Position numbers and translations under genes: made by a program | NCBI RefSeq assembly: GCF_023502395.1 | Contig: NZ_JAMFMB010000024.1 | Span: 1-64,000 of the forward strand | DNA length: 64,000 nt | DNA from: Ruegeria spongiae | Lineage (GTDB): Bacteria > Pseudomonadota > Alphaproteobacteria > Rhodobacterales > Rhodobacteraceae | Reading direction: 5' to 3' | In this document: positions 19,926 to 29,344 of the stretch, piece by piece | How positions within the stretch are numbered: the first letter of the stretch is position 1 | Layout: every line of letters starts with the position of its first letter | Notes under the pieces: model-generated | Database searches by the model: none | What the model was told of the DNA's origin: nothing | The model's input: the letters and a program-made list of their open reading frames with translations, nothing else

Positions 19926-20605
19926 GTGCGACCCCGGATTATGGCCGCGCCTTCGGCCTGATGCGCGCGGCCAGTGGCGAAACGTGGCGGGACTATACCC
20001 GCCACGCCTTTGTCGAGGGGCTCAGCGATGGCAGCCTGCCCAATGCGGCATTTTTGCATTATCTGCGGCAGGACTATGTGTTCCTGACCCATTTCTCGCG
20101 CGCCTGGGCGCTGGCGGTGGTCAAGGCTGAAACCCATGACGAGATGCTGGTGGCCTCGTCCACGGTGAACGGGCTGATCCATGAAGAGATGATGCTGCAT
20201 GTCGGCGTCTGCGCCGAGGCCGGTATCTCGCATGACGCGCTGGCCGCGACGCCTGAGCGACCCGAAAACCTCGCCTATACGCGCTATGTGCTTGAAGCTG
20301 GCTATAGTGGTGACTTTCTGACGCTGCTGGCCGCGCTGGCGCCTTGCGTGATGGGCTATGCCGAGATCGGCCTGCGGTTGAAGCAAGCGGCGCACTCTGA
20401 CACTTACCAGCAATGGATCGACACCTATGCAGGGGATCAATACCAGAGCTATTGTCGCGATGTTGGGGCGATGATCGACAGCGCCGTGACCCGTCGGTTG
20501 GGCGAGGGCTATGATCAATTGCCGATCTGGCAGAGCCTGTGCAAGACGTTCCGCACCGCCACCGAGCTTGAGGTCAAGTTCTGGGACATGGGTCTGACCC
20601 CGTGA
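19922..20605 (+). CDS. tenA: Aminopyrimidine aminohydrolase / thiaminase II TenA
   Basis: 227 residues. TenA features are FLHYLRQDYVFLTHFSRAW, a catalytic cysteine in LLAALAPCVMGYAEIG and a late glutamate in TATELEVKFWDM. It hydrolyses aminopyrimidines from degraded thiamine to HMP, which ThiD then uses. Its place inside the importer genes supports a salvage role. The start overlaps thiY and the stop overlaps the ATPase gene (GTGA). Confidence 0.92.
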   Translation: MSATPDYGRAFGLMRAASGETWRDYTRHAFVEGLSDGSLPNAAFLHYLRQDYVFLTHFSRAWALAVVKAETHDEMLVASSTVNGLIHEEMMLHVGVCAEAGISHDALAATPERPENLAYTRYVLEAGYSGDFLTLLAALAPCVMGYAEIGLRLKQAAHSDTYQQWIDTYAGDQYQSYCRDVGAMIDSAVTRRLGEGYDQLPIWQSLCKTFRTATELEVKFWDMGLTP

Positions 20606-21330
20606 ATGCAGCACCCGAGATAGTGGTCGAAGGGGGTGCCTCCATCGACGGCGTGCCCCTGTTCGCACCATTGTCTCTTGTGCTGAGGGCGGGGGAATGG
20701 ACCTGCCTGCTGGGCGGCTCGGGTGTCGGGAAATCAACGGTTCTGCGCCTGATCGCCGGGTTGCAGACCGGGGCCACGTTCGATGGTGCGATCCGCGCCT
20801 CTGATGACCAACCGGTCGTGCCACGTGTGGCCTATATGGCGCAGGACGATCTGTTGCTGCCCTGGGCGGATGTGGCGCGCAATGTGACGCTGGGTGCGCG
20901 ATTGCGCGGGGAAAAGCCCGATGCCGGCCGGCTGACGCGGTTGCTGGGACGCGTCGGTCTGGCTGATCACGCTCACAAGAAACCTGCGGAACTGTCAGGC
21001 GGGCAACGGCAGCGCGCGGCGCTGGCCCGGACCCTGATGGAGGACAAGCAGATCATCCTGCTGGATGAGCCCTTTTCGGCGCTTGATGCCCGGACGCGGG
21101 CCGATATGCAGGAACTGGCGGTCGAATTGTTGCAAGGCCGTACCGTTCTGTTGGTGACCCATGATCCGGGTGAGGCCGCGCGGCTGGGCCAGACCATCGC
21201 AGTGATGTCGCATCGCAGCCTGGACCATTGCGCTGTGCCCGCCTCGCCCGCGCCACGTCGGGTGGACGATATCGAGATGCTGGAGGCGCAGGGCGCATTG
21301 CTGCGTCTGCTGCGAGAGCGCGCGGCATGA
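20602..21330 (+). CDS. thiZ: ABC transporter ATP-binding protein (ThiZ-like)
   Basis: 242 residues from the GTG at 20602. Walker A is GGSGVGKST, the signature LSGGQRQR, Walker B ILLDEPFSALD and the switch histidine is in LLVTHDP. It powers the pyrimidine importer together with the substrate-binding protein at 18990 and the permease that follows with an ATGA overlap. Confidence 0.9.
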   Translation: MNAAPEIVVEGGASIDGVPLFAPLSLVLRAGEWTCLLGGSGVGKSTVLRLIAGLQTGATFDGAIRASDDQPVVPRVAYMAQDDLLLPWADVARNVTLGARLRGEKPDAGRLTRLLGRVGLADHAHKKPAELSGGQRQRAALARTLMEDKQIILLDEPFSALDARTRADMQELAVELLQGRTVLLVTHDPGEAARLGQTIAVMSHRSLDHCAVPASPAPRRVDDIEMLEAQGALLRLLRERAA

Positions 21331-22061
21331 GGTTCGGTGCCCCTCTCGCGGCGGCGGTGTTTGCCATTCTGCTCTGGCAGGTGGTGGTGGTGTTCACCGC
21401 TCTGCCGCGCTTTATCCTGCCGGGACCGTTGCTGGTGGCCGAGACCTGGTGGGCCAACCGCGCAGTGATCGCCGAAAACACGCTTGTGACCGGGTTGGAG
21501 GTTCTGATCGGTCTCGTCGTCGGGTCGGCGCTCGGTGCGGCGACAGCGATACAGCTTGCCTCATCGCGGACTGCGCGGGTGCTGGTGCAGCCGATGCTGG
21601 TCTTCACCCAGGCACTGCCGGTCTTTGCCTTGGCACCGATCCTGACATTGTGGTTTGGCTACGGGTTAGGGTCGAAAGTCGCCATGGCGGTGCTGATTAT
21701 CTACTTCCCCGTGACATCATCCTTTTTTGACGGGCTGATGCGCACACCCGAGGGGTATCTGGACTTGGCGCGCACGATGCAGGCCAGTCGCCGCGCGATC
21801 CTGTGGCAGATCCGCGTGCCCGCTGCGCTGCCCTCGTTGGCCTCGGGGCTGCGGCTGGCCGCGGTCTATGCGCCGATCGGTGCGGTGATCGGCGAATGGG
21901 TGGGCTCGTCACGCGGGCTGGGCTATCTGATGCTGCTGGCCAATGGCCGGGCCAAGACCGATCTGATGTTTGCCGCCATGCTGACGCTGGGCGTGCTTTC
22001 GGTTCTGTTGCATCTGGTGGTCCGCAAACTGACCGCGCGCATGGCCGGTGAGGCGCGTTAA
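21327..22061 (+). CDS. thiX: ABC transporter permease (ThiX-like)
   Basis: 244 residues with about six membrane segments. The EAA-like cytoplasmic loop is LARTMQASRRAILWQIRVPAA. It is the membrane part of the thiamine-precursor importer and the last gene of the riboswitch-controlled unit that starts at thiD. Confidence 0.9.
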   Translation: MRFGAPLAAAVFAILLWQVVVVFTALPRFILPGPLLVAETWWANRAVIAENTLVTGLEVLIGLVVGSALGAATAIQLASSRTARVLVQPMLVFTQALPVFALAPILTLWFGYGLGSKVAMAVLIIYFPVTSSFFDGLMRTPEGYLDLARTMQASRRAILWQIRVPAALPSLASGLRLAAVYAPIGAVIGEWVGSSRGLGYLMLLANGRAKTDLMFAAMLTLGVLSVLLHLVVRKLTARMAGEAR

Positions 22062-22096
22062 CCGGGCGGAAACTGATTCCCGCGCAGCCTCGCGAT

Positions 22097-22855
22097 ATGT
22101 CCAATAAAGACGCCTTTGAAGAAGCCCCGATGCTGTTTGACCCGGATGAGGCTCCGGCGGTTGCGCTGCCCACGGGGCGCATGCCGTCTTATATCAAGGA
22201 TCACCGCAAACGCCTGCGCGACCGGTTCATGGCTGGCGGCGCGGCGGCGATGCCGGATTATGAAATGCTGGAACTGGTGCTGTTCCGCGCCATTCCCCGG
22301 CAGGACGTGAAACCGCTGGCGCGGAAGTTGCTCGAGAGTTTCGGGGATTTCAACCGGGTGCTCAGCGCGCCGCCCGAACGGCTGGCGGAACTGCCGGGTG
22401 TGGGTGCCGCCGTGATCACCGAGCTCAAGATTGTCGAGGCAAGCGCCCATCGGCTGGCCCGCGCGCGCGTGTTGCAGCGCCATGTTCTGTCGGGCTGGGA
22501 TGCGCTGCTGGACTATTGCCACACCACCATGGCCCATCGCGAGACCGAACAGTTCCGGGTGCTGTTCCTGGATCGCAAGAACGTGTTGATCGCGGATGAG
22601 GAACAGGCGCGTGGCACCGTCGATCATGTGCCGGTCTATCCGCGAGAGGTGGCAAAACGGACGCTGGAACTGAATGCCTCAGCGCTGATTCTGGTGCATA
22701 ACCACCCCTCGGGCGACCCGACGCCGTCGCAATCGGATATCGACATGACCATGCGCATTCAGGATGCGTGTCAGGCGCTGGGATTGACCCTGCACGACCA
22801 CCTGATCATCGGTAAATCGAACGAGCTGAGCTTTCGCAGCGAAGGATATCTTTGA
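22097..22855 (+). CDS. radC: RadC family protein (JAB/MPN domain)
   Basis: 252 residues. Helix-hairpin-helix motif ELPGVGAAVITELK lies near residues 98-111. The C-terminal JAMM-type metal site is HNHPSGDPTPSQSD. RadC proteins were first linked to DNA repair, but their biochemical role is unsettled. It starts 35 bp after the permease gene and converges with the next gene. Confidence 0.93.
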   Translation: MSNKDAFEEAPMLFDPDEAPAVALPTGRMPSYIKDHRKRLRDRFMAGGAAAMPDYEMLELVLFRAIPRQDVKPLARKLLESFGDFNRVLSAPPERLAELPGVGAAVITELKIVEASAHRLARARVLQRHVLSGWDALLDYCHTTMAHRETEQFRVLFLDRKNVLIADEEQARGTVDHVPVYPREVAKRTLELNASALILVHNHPSGDPTPSQSDIDMTMRIQDACQALGLTLHDHLIIGKSNELSFRSEGYL

Positions 22856-22899
22856 CGCGTCTTCCGCAATGCGGGATACGGTTATCGGATCGAATGACC

Positions 22900-24459
22900 C
22901 TAACGGGTCCAGACCTCGACCCGGCGGTTCACCTGACGACCCCAGTCGCTGTCGTCGCAAGCCATCGGCATCGCTTCGCCAAAGGCTTCGACACTGATTT
23001 CCACCCGGTCCAATCCGGCGGTTTCAGCGGCTTCGATCACCGCTTTGCGCACCGCTTTGGCGCGGCGCAGGGCGATACTCTGGTTGCTGGTGGCCGGGCC
23101 AACCCCATCGGAAAACCCGACAAAGACCAGCTTGCGCGCATCATATGTCCCGACCTCCAGCGCCTGCGCCAGTTGCTGGATGTTTGCGCGGGACTGCGCG
23201 TCGGGGCGTGACGATCCGGCCTCGAACCGGAACGAGGTGGTCAGCCGGGCAAGTGGTGACAGGGTCTTCGTCAATCGCTGCAGCTCGGACAGTGGCACCT
23301 CGTCCCCTGCCGATGCAATCGCATTGGCAAGCCGCGCGCCCTGCGAACCCATTTCTACCAGTTCCGGCATCTGGTCGACGAACCCGGCCTTTCGAATGAC
23401 CAGCTGCGCCGACGGACCACGCGTATAGGCCAGAAACTCGCGCGCAACTTTTGGCAGACGGCGGGCGGGGATGTAGAGAAACATCGGCGAGTTGAGCGGA
23501 TAGTCCTCGGTTTTGATTGATCGCCGGTTGGCCGCGATCGCATATCCGCAGGTACCGGTCAAGGTCAGGGGCCGGGCGTTGCCGATCTCGGCAAAGCTTG
23601 CGATACCCAGTGCAAAGGGGTCTGCCTCAACCGCGCGGGTCAGGTTGCTGCCGCGTTGGTGCCGCGTCGCATCCGCCAGCGCCGTGGTGCCGCCGGGCTT
23701 CAGAATGCGATCCTCGACCGCTTGCCCCAGGCCCGATCCCCCGCCCGGCAAATGCACCGCTATCGGCGCATCCGGCCCGCCCAGTTCGGCCCAGCTGGTC
23801 ACCGCACCCGAAAGAACCCGCGCCAGATCATCGACCGACAGGCTGTGCACCGGGTTGTCTGGTGCGACGATGGGCACCATGGCATCAAGGCTCAGAACGC
23901 GGCTGCGGTTGGGATGCGTCATGTCACCAAGGCCGGCCTCACGGGCGCGGTCACGCTCCTCGGGGCGAATCTCGCGCAGCGCCATGGCGATATCCGCGCG
24001 CCCGTTCAACAGTGCATCGATGCCCTGATCGGTGGACGAGATATCGAACCGGAACCGCGCGGCGGGCAGGGTTTGACCGGGTTGCTGCAACGCATATACG
24101 AAGCCGCCATCGGGCAAGGGCAGGCGCTGCGTCAGATAACCGTTGCGCCGCGCGAAACCTTCAAGCAGGGCGGGCAGCAACACCTCGGCCATGGAAGAGG
24201 ACCCGGCAAGCGTGATCTCAGCCACGAAATCGGTCAGTTTTGGGCAGGCGGGTCCGTCGCAGCTGACGCCCGAGGCATCGACCGTCAACTCTCCGAAGCT
24301 GGTATCGACCCGGTAAAACTCGCCGTCAAAGCCCAGCAGGTCACCGGTGATCGCCACAGCACCATCGCGCGAGGTGAGTGTCACATCCTGGGCCAGCCCG
24401 GGCAGCGCCGTGCCGTAAACAAAAAGCGCGGCGAAAACCGCCGCACGAAGCCAATTCAT
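22900..24459 (-). CDS. Periplasmic PstS-like binding protein fused to an OmpA peptidoglycan-binding domain
   Basis: 519 residues with a signal peptide ending LPGLAQ. Residues ~85-350 resemble phosphate-type periplasmic binding proteins: ITLAGSSSMAEVLLPALLEGF, then DISSTDQGIDALLNGRADIAM and GSGLG. Residues ~390-519 form an OmpA-like domain with FRFEAGSSRPD, LVFVGFSDGVG and the closing WGRQVNRRVEVW. It should bind an anion or other small ligand while held to peptidoglycan. Function unknown; no pst permease genes are nearby. Confidence 0.8.
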   Translation of the reverse strand: MNWLRAAVFAALFVYGTALPGLAQDVTLTSRDGAVAITGDLLGFDGEFYRVDTSFGELTVDASGVSCDGPACPKLTDFVAEITLAGSSSMAEVLLPALLEGFARRNGYLTQRLPLPDGGFVYALQQPGQTLPAARFRFDISSTDQGIDALLNGRADIAMALREIRPEERDRAREAGLGDMTHPNRSRVLSLDAMVPIVAPDNPVHSLSVDDLARVLSGAVTSWAELGGPDAPIAVHLPGGGSGLGQAVEDRILKPGGTTALADATRHQRGSNLTRAVEADPFALGIASFAEIGNARPLTLTGTCGYAIAANRRSIKTEDYPLNSPMFLYIPARRLPKVAREFLAYTRGPSAQLVIRKAGFVDQMPELVEMGSQGARLANAIASAGDEVPLSELQRLTKTLSPLARLTTSFRFEAGSSRPDAQSRANIQQLAQALEVGTYDARKLVFVGFSDGVGPATSNQSIALRRAKAVRKAVIEAAETAGLDRVEISVEAFGEAMPMACDDSDWGRQVNRRVEVWTR

Positions 24460-24482
24460 GAGAAACCTGATTTGCCTGCGGG

Positions 24483-25466
24483 TTATTTTCCGGCGATCTT
24501 CAGGTCTTCGACAAGATTATTCAACACCAGAAAGTCACCGGTCGCGTCGCAACTAGGCATTGACAGGGTCAGGTCGCGCATTCGCAAGCTGCGGTTCGCG
24601 CGCAGCTCCAGCGATTGCGCGGCGATGTCGCGGTCACAATTGGCGGCGGTTACCTTGGCCTCAATCGTTAGCGAGATTGCGTCTGAGCGCGCCAGCCGAT
24701 CGCGGGGAACACTGTAGATTTCGGCCACGCGCGAGGTACTGTGGCCCAGCTTGCCAAGGCGAACGACATCACCATATGCGCTGTTTTCGGCGGTGACCGG
24801 GATCACGCCATTGTCGCTTCTGGCGTTGATCTGCAGACCGGATTCACCACCCCACTGGATTGCCACACGCTCGAAATCCAGCAATTCGTCCACTTCGGCG
24901 CGGGCGACCGCACCGGCACCATTGTCAAACTCGATGACAAACACCGCCTGTTCCGACAGCGCCGGGATCGTCACATCCAGTGCGCCCTTGTCGTCTGTAG
25001 TGTCGGCAAAGAACAGTCCGCTGTGATGCACCGTTACCCGCTGGTTCGGAAAGCACGGTGCGTCAACCGAAAGCGCGACGCGGGCCAGCGGCAATACCGA
25101 TGAGGCGACAGTTACGTTACATCCAAGCTTCGGGTGCATCGGGTCGGCGGGCAGTATGGGCAGGGAAATCTTGCGCGCTGCGACCGCGCCATCTGTCACA
25201 TGTTCCAGCGCCGGTTGAGGCAGGCGGGTAGGCACCGGCAGGCCGGGTAGGGCCGAGGTCAGCTTGATATCGCGGACCTCCAGCATGGCATATTCATCTA
25301 GGTCCGCGCGGGCAAATGGGGCCAGAACCCGCTGTTGCAACCCAGACGGATGCCGGATGACGGACGCATATTGCGCAGGCGCGTCGCGCTGCATGAAATA
25401 TCCGATCGCCAGTGCGCAGAACGCCGTTCCGCCGACTGTCAGTAGGTTGCGTGTCCGAATCATCAC
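24483..25466 (-). CDS. Unrecognised membrane-anchored or secreted protein
   Basis: 327 residues with an N-terminal hydrophobic segment (NLLTVGGTAFCALAIGYFM) and no clear cleavage site, so it may stay anchored with the bulk in the periplasm. The body has five cysteines, several beta-rich stretches and an acidic centre (AEVDELLDFE). I know no named domain in it. It lies 23 bp before the PstS-OmpA gene in the same direction and downstream of secA, past a terminator. The start may be the first or second of two consecutive ATGs. Confidence 0.6.
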   Translation of the reverse strand: MMIRTRNLLTVGGTAFCALAIGYFMQRDAPAQYASVIRHPSGLQQRVLAPFARADLDEYAMLEVRDIKLTSALPGLPVPTRLPQPALEHVTDGAVAARKISLPILPADPMHPKLGCNVTVASSVLPLARVALSVDAPCFPNQRVTVHHSGLFFADTTDDKGALDVTIPALSEQAVFVIEFDNGAGAVARAEVDELLDFERVAIQWGGESGLQINARSDNGVIPVTAENSAYGDVVRLGKLGHSTSRVAEIYSVPRDRLARSDAISLTIEAKVTAANCDRDIAAQSLELRANRSLRMRDLTLSMPSCDATGDFLVLNNLVEDLKIAGK

Positions 25467-25501
25467 CGACTCCCCCGGCTTTGTTCGGATTAACTTTCGT
25501 T

Positions 25502-25531
25502 AAAAAAGGAGGCCAGTTTGTGGCCGTCCTT
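25502..25531 (-). terminator. Rho-independent terminator after secA
   Basis: On the minus strand a stem of about 10 bp with one bulge (25521-25531 with 25506-25515) runs into a T-rich tract at 25507-25502. It lies about 35 bp past the secA stop. Confidence 0.7.
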
Positions 25532-25564
25532 GGGAGTCATTTTGTCCGAATAAGGGCAGCGCCC

Positions 25565-28312
25565 TCAGGTCAGTCGCCCGTGGCAGTGTTTGAACTTCTT
25601 GCCAGAGCCGCAGGGACAGCGATCATTGCGCGAGGGTTTGCCCCAGGTTTCGGGATCGTCTTCGACAAAACCGGGAGCTGCCTGCGCGCCGCCATCAGCC
25701 GACTGATCCGCGCCCGCCAGTGCGGGTTCTTTCGCATCGGCGTTCTGTTGCGGCGCTTCACCCGCTGCCGCGCTCTGCAACTCGGCCTGCTGGGCGGTCA
25801 TCTGGGCCAGCATCTCGCGCTGTTCCTCTTCGGTCAGCGGGCGAACCCGCGCCAGTTGCTGGGTCACCGTTTCGCGCAGACTGTCGAGCATCCCTTCGAA
25901 AAGCTGGAAACTCTCGTTCTTGTATTCGTTGAGCGGGTCGCGCTGGGCATATCCCCGGAACCCAACGACCGAGCGCAGGTGTTCCAGCGTCAGCAAATGC
26001 TCGCGCCAGTTGCTGTCGATGGTTTGCAGCAGCACCTGTTTTTCGATGTTGCGCATGTTCTCAGGGCCAAAATCGACCGCCTTTTTCGCCATGTTTTCAT
26101 CGGCGGCCTTGATCAGGCGCTCGCGGATCTGTTCGTCGTCGACGCCTTCTTCGTCAGCCCAGTCAATGATCGGCAGGTCGAGGCCCAGCTTTTCGATTAC
26201 GGCGGCGTAAAGCCCCTGCATGTCCCATTGATCAGCATAGGACTTTGGTGGCATGTATTGGTCGATGATATCGTCGATCACCTGCTCGCGCATATCCGAT
26301 ACGATCTCGGACAGGTCCTCGGCGGCCATGATCTCGCGCCGCTGGCTGAAGATCACCTTGCGCTGGTCGTTCATCACGTCGTCGAATTTCAACACGTTCT
26401 TGCGCATGTCGAAATTGCGGCCCTCGACCTTGGCCTGGGCACGTTCCAGCGACTTGTTCACCCAGGGGTGAATGATCGCCTCGCCTTCTTTCATGCCCAA
26501 CGTCCGCAGCACCTTTTCCAGACGCTCCGAGCCGAAGATGCGCATCAGGTCATCTTCGAGGCTGAGGTAGAACACCGTGCGACCCGGGTCACCCTGACGG
26601 CCCGAACGGCCGCGCAGCTGGTTGTCAATGCGGCGGCTTTCATGGCGTTCCGAGGCCATCACGAACAGCCCGCCGGCCTCAAGCACCTTCTTTTTTTCTT
26701 CCGCGTGCTTGGCCTCTTCGGCGGCGCGCAGCTCGACTGGATCGGCCTCGGGGTTTTCGGCCAATGCGGCCAGAACCTTCATCTCGACATTGCCGCCCAG
26801 CTGAATATCGGTGCCGCGACCGGCCATGTTGGTGGCAATGGTCACCGCGCCCAGATGACCGGCCTCGGCGACGATCTGCGCCTCTTTCTCGTGCTGGCGG
26901 GCGTTCAGGACGTTGTGCTTGATGCCTTCCTCGGTCAGCAACTGGCTGAGCATTTCGGACTTTTCGATCGAGGTGGTGCCAACCAGAACCGGCTGGCCTT
27001 TCTCGTTGGCTTTCCGGATTTCTTTGATCATCGCGCCGTATTTCTCGCCCGCAGTGCGATAGACTTGATCGTCCTCGTCCTCCCGTGCGATCGGCTTGTT
27101 GGTCGGAACCTCGACCACACCCAGACCGTAGATTTCGGCAAATTCCTCGGCTTCGGTCAGTGCGGTGCCGGTCATGCCGCCCAGCTTGTCATATAGCCGG
27201 AAATAGTTCTGGAAGGTCACACTTGCCAGCGTGACGTTCTCGGGCTGGATCGGGGCGCCTTCCTTGGCCTCGATGGCCTGATGCAGACCGTCCGACAGGC
27301 GGCGGCCCGGCATCATCCGGCCGGTGAATTCGTCGATCAGCACAACCTGGCCGTCGCGAACGATGTAATCCTTGTCCTTCTGGAACAGCTTATGCGCCCG
27401 CAGGCCCTGATTGACGTGATGCACGATGGTTGTGCTTTCGGGATCATAAAGCGACTGGCTTTCATCCAGCAGGTCCCGCGCCTTGAGTTGATTTTCCAGA
27501 AACTCGTTGCCCTCGTCGGTGAAGGTCACGTTGCGGGTCTTTTCGTCCAGTTCAAAGTGGCTCTCGTCCAGCGTCGGGATCACCGTGTCGATGGTCAGAT
27601 ACAGGTCCGATCGGTCTTGCGCCGGGCCCGAGATGATCAGCGGAGTCCGCGCCTCGTCGATCAGGATCGAATCGACTTCGTCCACGATGGCGAAATTGTG
27701 GTGTTTCTGGAAAAGTTGGTCCAGTTCGGACTTCATGTTGTCGCGCAGATAATCGAAGCCCAGCTCGTTGTTGGTGGTGTAGGTGATATCGCAGCCATAA
27801 GCGGCGCGTTTCTCATCCTCGGGCATGCCGGTCCAGATCACGCCAGTGGTCATGCCCAGCGCGCCGAACACCTTGCCCATCCATTCGGCGTCACGTTTGG
27901 CAAGGTATTCGTTCACCGTGACCACATGCACGCCCTTGCCGGTCAGCGCGTTCAGATAGGCGGGGAAGGTGGCGACAAGCGTTTTGCCCTCGCCGGTTTT
28001 CATCTCGGCGATATTGCCCTGATGCAGGAACGCGCCGCCCATCAGCTGCACGTCGAAGGCGCGCAGCCCCAGTGCCCGCTTGGCGGCTTCGCGCACATTG
28101 GCGAAGGCCTCGGGCAGCAGGTCATCCAACTCCGCGCCGTCCAGCGCCTGTTTGCGCAGCTCTTCGGTCTTGTCGATCAGGCCCTGTTCGGACAGTTTTT
28201 CGAACTCTTCTTCCAGCGCGTTGATCTTTGCGATCAGCGGGCGGGTCGCCTTGATCTTGCGGTCGTTTGGCGTTCCGAACACCTTTTTGGTGAGCGTTCC
28301 CAGTCCCAGCAT
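25565..28312 (-). CDS. secA: Preprotein translocase ATPase SecA
   Basis: 915 residues from the ATG at 28312, with GGAG 5 nt upstream; an in-frame extension to 28612 has no support. Walker A is [10 protein letters not shown] (~102-111) and the DEAD-like [16 protein letters not shown] follows. SAGs of the second motor domain are seen as GTDIQLGGN and [13 protein letters not shown]. The C-terminal SecB/zinc-binding tail is [13 protein letters not shown]. It drives proteins through SecYEG. It is divergent from the parvulin gene. Confidence 0.98.
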   Translation of the reverse strand: MLGLGTLTKKVFGTPNDRKIKATRPLIAKINALEEEFEKLSEQGLIDKTEELRKQALDGAELDDLLPEAFANVREAAKRALGLRAFDVQLMGGAFLHQGNIAEMKTGEGKTLVATFPAYLNALTGKGVHVVTVNEYLAKRDAEWMGKVFGALGMTTGVIWTGMPEDEKRAAYGCDITYTTNNELGFDYLRDNMKSELDQLFQKHHNFAIVDEVDSILIDEARTPLIISGPAQDRSDLYLTIDTVIPTLDESHFELDEKTRNVTFTDEGNEFLENQLKARDLLDESQSLYDPESTTIVHHVNQGLRAHKLFQKDKDYIVRDGQVVLIDEFTGRMMPGRRLSDGLHQAIEAKEGAPIQPENVTLASVTFQNYFRLYDKLGGMTGTALTEAEEFAEIYGLGVVEVPTNKPIAREDEDDQVYRTAGEKYGAMIKEIRKANEKGQPVLVGTTSIEKSEMLSQLLTEEGIKHNVLNARQHEKEAQIVAEAGHLGAVTIATNMAGRGTDIQLGGNVEMKVLAALAENPEADPVELRAAEEAKHAEEKKKVLEAGGLFVMASERHESRRIDNQLRGRSGRQGDPGRTVFYLSLEDDLMRIFGSERLEKVLRTLGMKEGEAIIHPWVNKSLERAQAKVEGRNFDMRKNVLKFDDVMNDQRKVIFSQRREIMAAEDLSEIVSDMREQVIDDIIDQYMPPKSYADQWDMQGLYAAVIEKLGLDLPIIDWADEEGVDDEQIRERLIKAADENMAKKAVDFGPENMRNIEKQVLLQTIDSNWREHLLTLEHLRSVVGFRGYAQRDPLNEYKNESFQLFEGMLDSLRETVTQQLARVRPLTEEEQREMLAQMTAQQAELQSAAAGEAPQQNADAKEPALAGADQSADGGAQAAPGFVEDDPETWGKPSRNDRCPCGSGKKFKHCHGRLT

Positions 28313-28487
28313 GTTCACTCCAGCGGATCTATTCTTATCGAGGTTGCGACAGGCTTGCCCGCCCTGCGCGCAACCCATAGATACGGGGGGTGAAGGCGGT
28401 CCTGTCCAAGGCTTCAAAGCGATGTAAGCGGCAGGTCTAAGAGTGTCAACGCCGCGCCCTGTCGCGGTCTGAATATAGGATGATTTC
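28313..28487. promoter_or_regulatory. Divergent region between secA and the parvulin isomerase gene
   Basis: The 175 bp must carry promoters for both genes. I see ribosome sites on both sides (GGAG for secA, AGGA for the isomerase) but no promoter pair or operator that I would defend. Confidence 0.35.
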
Positions 28488-29339
28488 ATGCCCAAAGGCC
28501 TCACTTTTCTGCCAGCTCTGGCGCTTGCTGCCGTGATGGCGCTGCCGGTGGCTGCACAAAGCCAGCCAGATGCCGACACTGTTGTCGCAACGGTCAACGG
28601 CGAAGACATCACGCTGGGCCATCTGATCCTGGCGCGGGCGGCGCTACCGCAGCAGTACCAGCAGGTCGAGGATCAGGTGCTGTATGACGCCATTCTCGAT
28701 CAGCTGATCCAGCAGAACCTGCTGCGCGCGGCGCTGGGTGACGAGATGCCGCGCCAGATCGCGCTGACGCTGGAGAACGAAGAACGCTCGCTGCTGGCCG
28801 CCACTATGATCGACCGGCTGACCGAAGAGGCGTTGACCGACGAGGCGCTGCAGGCGGCCTATGACGCGCAGTTCACCGAATGGGCGGGGGGCGACGAATA
28901 TGACGCCGCGCATATCCTGGTCGAGACCGAGGATGAGGCCAAGGCCATCAAGGGCGCGCTGGATGACGGCGCGGATTTTGCGGAAACCGCGAAAGAGAAA
29001 TCCACCGGCCCCTCGGGCCCCAACGGCGGCGCGCTGGGCTGGTTCGGAGCGGGCCAGATGGTGCCCGAATTCGAGCAGGCCGTGATGGCGCTGGAACCCG
29101 GTCAGGTCTCGGAACCGGTGCAGACCCAGTTCGGCTGGCATTTGATCATCCTGAACGACAAGCGCAAATCCCAGGCCCCGGCGCTGGAGGATGTGCGTCA
29201 GGATCTGGCACAGCAGATCCAGCGCGAGGTGATCGAGGCGAAAGTGGCGGAACTGACCCAGTCCGCAACGGTGGAACGCCCCGAAGTCGAAGGTCTGACG
29301 CCCGAGATGCTCAAGCAGCTCGACCTCGTGCAGGAGTAA
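28488..29339 (+). CDS. Parvulin-type peptidyl-prolyl cis-trans isomerase (PpiC family)
   Basis: 283 residues with a signal peptide ending PVAAQ. The N-terminal helical part (~25-125) is followed by the parvulin domain with [34 protein letters not shown] and [11 protein letters not shown]. It should help fold secreted or outer-membrane proteins in the periplasm. It is followed 5 bp later by argJ. Confidence 0.9.
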   Translation: MPKGLTFLPALALAAVMALPVAAQSQPDADTVVATVNGEDITLGHLILARAALPQQYQQVEDQVLYDAILDQLIQQNLLRAALGDEMPRQIALTLENEERSLLAATMIDRLTEEALTDEALQAAYDAQFTEWAGGDEYDAAHILVETEDEAKAIKGALDDGADFAETAKEKSTGPSGPNGGALGWFGAGQMVPEFEQAVMALEPGQVSEPVQTQFGWHLIILNDKRKSQAPALEDVRQDLAQQIQREVIEAKVAELTQSATVERPEVEGLTPEMLKQLDLVQE

Positions 29340-29344
29340 GCGCT

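Noticed and set aside
25412-27196. 594-residue open frame antisense to secA
   Set aside because: It mirrors secA codons, has no motif and no start signal.
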